Made by a program: the position numbers and the translations under genes. Shown piece by piece: positions 62,040 through 64,000 of a stretch of 64,000 nt of DNA; within the stretch, counting starts at the first letter, position 1; each line of letters starts with the position of its first letter. The stretch comes from Winogradskyella sp. PC-19 (GTDB lineage Bacteria; Bacteroidota; Bacteroidia; Flavobacteriales; Flavobacteriaceae). The notes beneath the pieces were generated by a model. That model searched no databases, had not been told where the DNA came from, and saw only the letters and a list, made by a program, of their open reading frames with translations. The stretch is taken from the NCBI RefSeq assembly GCF_002163855.1, contig NZ_CP019332.1, forward strand, positions 2,335,145 through 2,399,144. The letters run 5' to 3'.

Positions 62040-63974
62040 ATGTCAAACATTCAATACAAAAAAGAAGCCCAAAACCTTTACAAAAGCAATAAGCTTTTTG
62101 AGGCTTACAGTTGTGCTTGGAAATTATCTTTTTCAGATTTTATTACTTGGTATACTAATCCTCAAAAAAGAAGAGGATTGTCTAAAAGTCAAACTTTTTT
62201 TAATAATTCTTTTTTTTATAATTCATTCTTAATTACCAAACCGCCTGTTTGGCTTCAGCATAATGATGCAATATTACTTTGGCATCACTATTTAGATTCG
62301 CAGAAAGAAATCTCACTTGAATTTGAATTGTATGTAGCTCATAACAATGCAATACTTTTTATTGAAGGATATAAGAATAGAAAAACCTTCTTAGATAGTA
62401 GTCGAATAAAATTGCTCGAAAGGAAACAATTGCCAGAACCCATTATAAATGAACTTAAAATCTGGGATAAATTCAATAATATCTTAAATTCAAATTGGAG
62501 TGATGTTCTCCAATTAACTGATAAAATAAATGCACAACCTCATGAATTATGCATGTCAATTTTTTCAGCCTTTGAAGCTTTTATTTATCAAGACTCTGAT
62601 AATAAATCTAGATGGTACTTTGCAGTTGAGGCTTTAAGTTTACTCGTGGCATTTATTCAAAATACATATGATTTTTCAGATATAAGTGTTGATTCAGACA
62701 CTCTTAATAAGTCATACCTTGAAAGCGTAATTAATCCTAATGCTATTGAACTTTTTAATAAAACTTTTGACTACGTCTTGTGTCGAAATAACGTTTACAG
62801 ATATGCTCACGAGCCAGGACTTAATGTCGTATTTGATGAAAACAATATAGTTTTCAAAGAATCCGAAGATTTTAATAAACAGTGGCAACGTGATGAGTAT
62901 AGATATTCAGTTAATGAAAATTTGTATTATGCTTTTGGAGAACAATTGTTTGACGAAGTGAAGAAGAATGAAAAAATCAAATTTATAAACGGTAATAAAG
63001 ATTCAAATAATCAATTAGGTAATGCGCGACAATTTGCAATCAAACAGGCAATAATTGACTTAGGTGTTCACGATGAGGACTTGAAAAACTGTAAGCTTCC
63101 TAATCTTAATTTGATTATTTCTTTTATGCATGGTATTGCATGGCGCAAATTAGAAACTTCAGAGAAGCCTTTGCATAAAATCTCGCGTACAAGACGCAAT
63201 AAATATTCACAAGGTATAGCAGAGCTGAATTATAAAAGTCGTTTTTCAGAGTTTATAATAATTAGTGATAAAAGCATCTTGTTTCAGGCAGCTGAGGCTT
63301 CTGGACTTAATTTGGCAAAACGAGAATTTGATCAATTAATTGATGCGTTCTCTTTTAACTGGATTGTTAAAAAATTTGATCCTATTACAATGCCTCTGAG
63401 TTTGTGGCAGAAACCATTCGTTAAATTAGGCAAACATGTTCTTTCTCCATTAAGTGTGTTAACTGGATTTACTGGTCTTTACACGATTTCAGAGTCAATT
63501 TTAAAAAACTTTAGACCTGGTGATGGAACAAGAATAGAAAATAGGTTAAAGGAGGTTTATCAAAATACAAGCTGGAAAACATTACTACTTGAAGATAATC
63601 AAGAATTTGGCGATATAGACGTGTTAATGGAAGATGAAAAAAGCATTGTGCTTATGCAGATGAAGCGCACGACTCAAAAAACAAATATGTTTGAACTTCA
63701 TAATCAACTGCGGCAAGATAAAAAAGCATTTAGTCAACTCTTAGAGGCAAAAGAAAGTATTGACAGTAACAAGAACATTCATCTTTGGTACGTAACTACA
63801 GCATTTGAAAAGGTTGGTACATGGGAGAATGATGTTTATCGTGTGAGTTATCAAGACTTAATTCATACGAAGCGGTTGTTAGATTCTGGAAGATTACGTC
63901 TTAAAAGTCTTAGTAGTTTTATAGAAATGATAGAGTCAGACTATCTGTATAATTTACGTAAACAAGATACTTGA
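62040..63974 (+). CDS. Unrecognised 644-residue protein with C-terminal PD-(D/E)XK-like nuclease motif
   Basis: Taken from the ATG at 62040 (MSNIQYKKEAQNLYK); a TTG at 62031 would add three residues. The first 480 residues are mostly helical with no motif I recognise (LWHHYLDSQ and ISFMHGIAWRKLE are notable). The C-terminal 140 carry EFGDIDVLMEDEKSIVLMQMKR: Asp527 and the Gln540-Met-Lys542 triad of Mrr/NERD-type restriction-endonuclease folds, with a plausible upstream Glu. It lies 84 bp after mcrC, outside the overlapping chain, so it may have its own promoter. It is probably a defence nuclease; the target and partner are unknown. Confidence 0.65.
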   Translation: MSNIQYKKEAQNLYKSNKLFEAYSCAWKLSFSDFITWYTNPQKRRGLSKSQTFFNNSFFYNSFLITKPPVWLQHNDAILLWHHYLDSQKEISLEFELYVAHNNAILFIEGYKNRKTFLDSSRIKLLERKQLPEPIINELKIWDKFNNILNSNWSDVLQLTDKINAQPHELCMSIFSAFEAFIYQDSDNKSRWYFAVEALSLLVAFIQNTYDFSDISVDSDTLNKSYLESVINPNAIELFNKTFDYVLCRNNVYRYAHEPGLNVVFDENNIVFKESEDFNKQWQRDEYRYSVNENLYYAFGEQLFDEVKKNEKIKFINGNKDSNNQLGNARQFAIKQAIIDLGVHDEDLKNCKLPNLNLIISFMHGIAWRKLETSEKPLHKISRTRRNKYSQGIAELNYKSRFSEFIIISDKSILFQAAEASGLNLAKREFDQLIDAFSFNWIVKKFDPITMPLSLWQKPFVKLGKHVLSPLSVLTGFTGLYTISESILKNFRPGDGTRIENRLKEVYQNTSWKTLLLEDNQEFGDIDVLMEDEKSIVLMQMKRTTQKTNMFELHNQLRQDKKAFSQLLEAKESIDSNKNIHLWYVTTAFEKVGTWENDVYRVSYQDLIHTKRLLDSGRLRLKSLSSFIEMIESDYLYNLRKQDT

Positions 63975-64000
63975 ATTAGAGTTCCAATAAAGGATAGAAG

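Larger units (their letters stand above)
43277..64000 (+). mobile_element. tRNA-integrated defence island (left end; right end outside window)
   Basis: The element begins at the tRNA fragment, has an integrase as its first gene pointing inward, then excisionase-like and replication-type genes (to 48.0 kb). It then carries restriction and nuclease cargo to the window edge. No capsid, portal, relaxase or conjugation genes are seen, so it looks like a satellite-type or mobilisable island rather than a complete phage or ICE. The right boundary is not visible. Confidence 0.7.

Noticed and set aside
1-64000. CRISPR arrays, rRNA operons and complete tRNA genes
   Set aside because: I saw no regularly spaced repeats, no rRNA-like sequence and no complete tRNA. 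Only the tRNA 3' fragment at 43277-43291 is present.

Overview
The window looks like the chromosome of a marine-type Flavobacteriaceae (Bacteroidota). The DNA is AT-rich and Shine-Dalgarno sites are weak. There are TAnnTTTG promoter boxes, GLPGLI-family and T9SS sorting-domain proteins, CarboxypepD_reg-like and DUF547 proteins, and a mevalonate pathway with a geranylgeranylglycerol-phosphate-type prenyltransferase. The species cannot be fixed from the sequence. All calls come from reading the sequence; no database search was run.

Positions 1-15.6 kb are ordinary housekeeping and metabolism. They hold the end of an HD-domain protein, a DUF427 protein, an alpha/beta-hydrolase-OsmC fusion, the ergothioneine pair egtB-egtD, a large metallophosphatase/beta-barrel fusion lipoprotein, an HI0933-type flavoprotein, a mevalonate module (diphosphomevalonate decarboxylase, mevalonate kinase, UbiA-type prenyltransferase), a nitrilase, and a pseudouridine synthase-like protein with an altered catalytic motif.

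Positions 15.7-18.9 kb are a small accessory patch. A lipoprotein RidA homologue and a GLPGLI protein flank about 360 bp of nested palindromic repeats. Next to them is a tyrosine recombinase broken by one in-frame TAA. It could be a decayed cassette-type recombination locus.

Positions 18.9-35.1 kb are mostly envelope functions: a transglutaminase-like protein, a minus-strand glycosyltransferase/redox run (22.2-27.8 kb), two DUF547 proteins, two outer-membrane barrels, a GH113-like lipoprotein and a sterol-desaturase-like hydroxylase. Positions 35.1-40.2 kb hold an arsenosugar biosynthesis locus (arsM, purine nucleoside phosphorylase, TIGR04282 glycosyltransferase, arsS, AhpD-like protein). 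The related TIGR04283 glycosyltransferase lies at 32.0 kb. PEP carboxylase (40.4-43.0 kb) is the last core gene.

At 43.25-43.29 kb a hairpin terminator abuts a 15-bp copy of a tRNA 3' end (acceptor strand plus discriminator plus CCA, minus strand). This is the signature of an element integrated in a tRNA gene. From there to the window end lies a defence island. A tyrosine integrase, a helix-turn-helix protein, a winged-helix replication-type protein and a DnaC-like loader come first. They are followed by a chain of seven overlapping or abutting genes: hsdR-hsdM-hsdS, an ABC-type ATPase plus HNH nuclease pair, and mcrB-mcrC. A separate, unrecognised 644-aa protein with a C-terminal PD-(D/E)XK-like motif follows. 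The ATPase-HNH pair wired between type I restriction and McrBC, and the unassigned nuclease after them, are the best candidates for something new.
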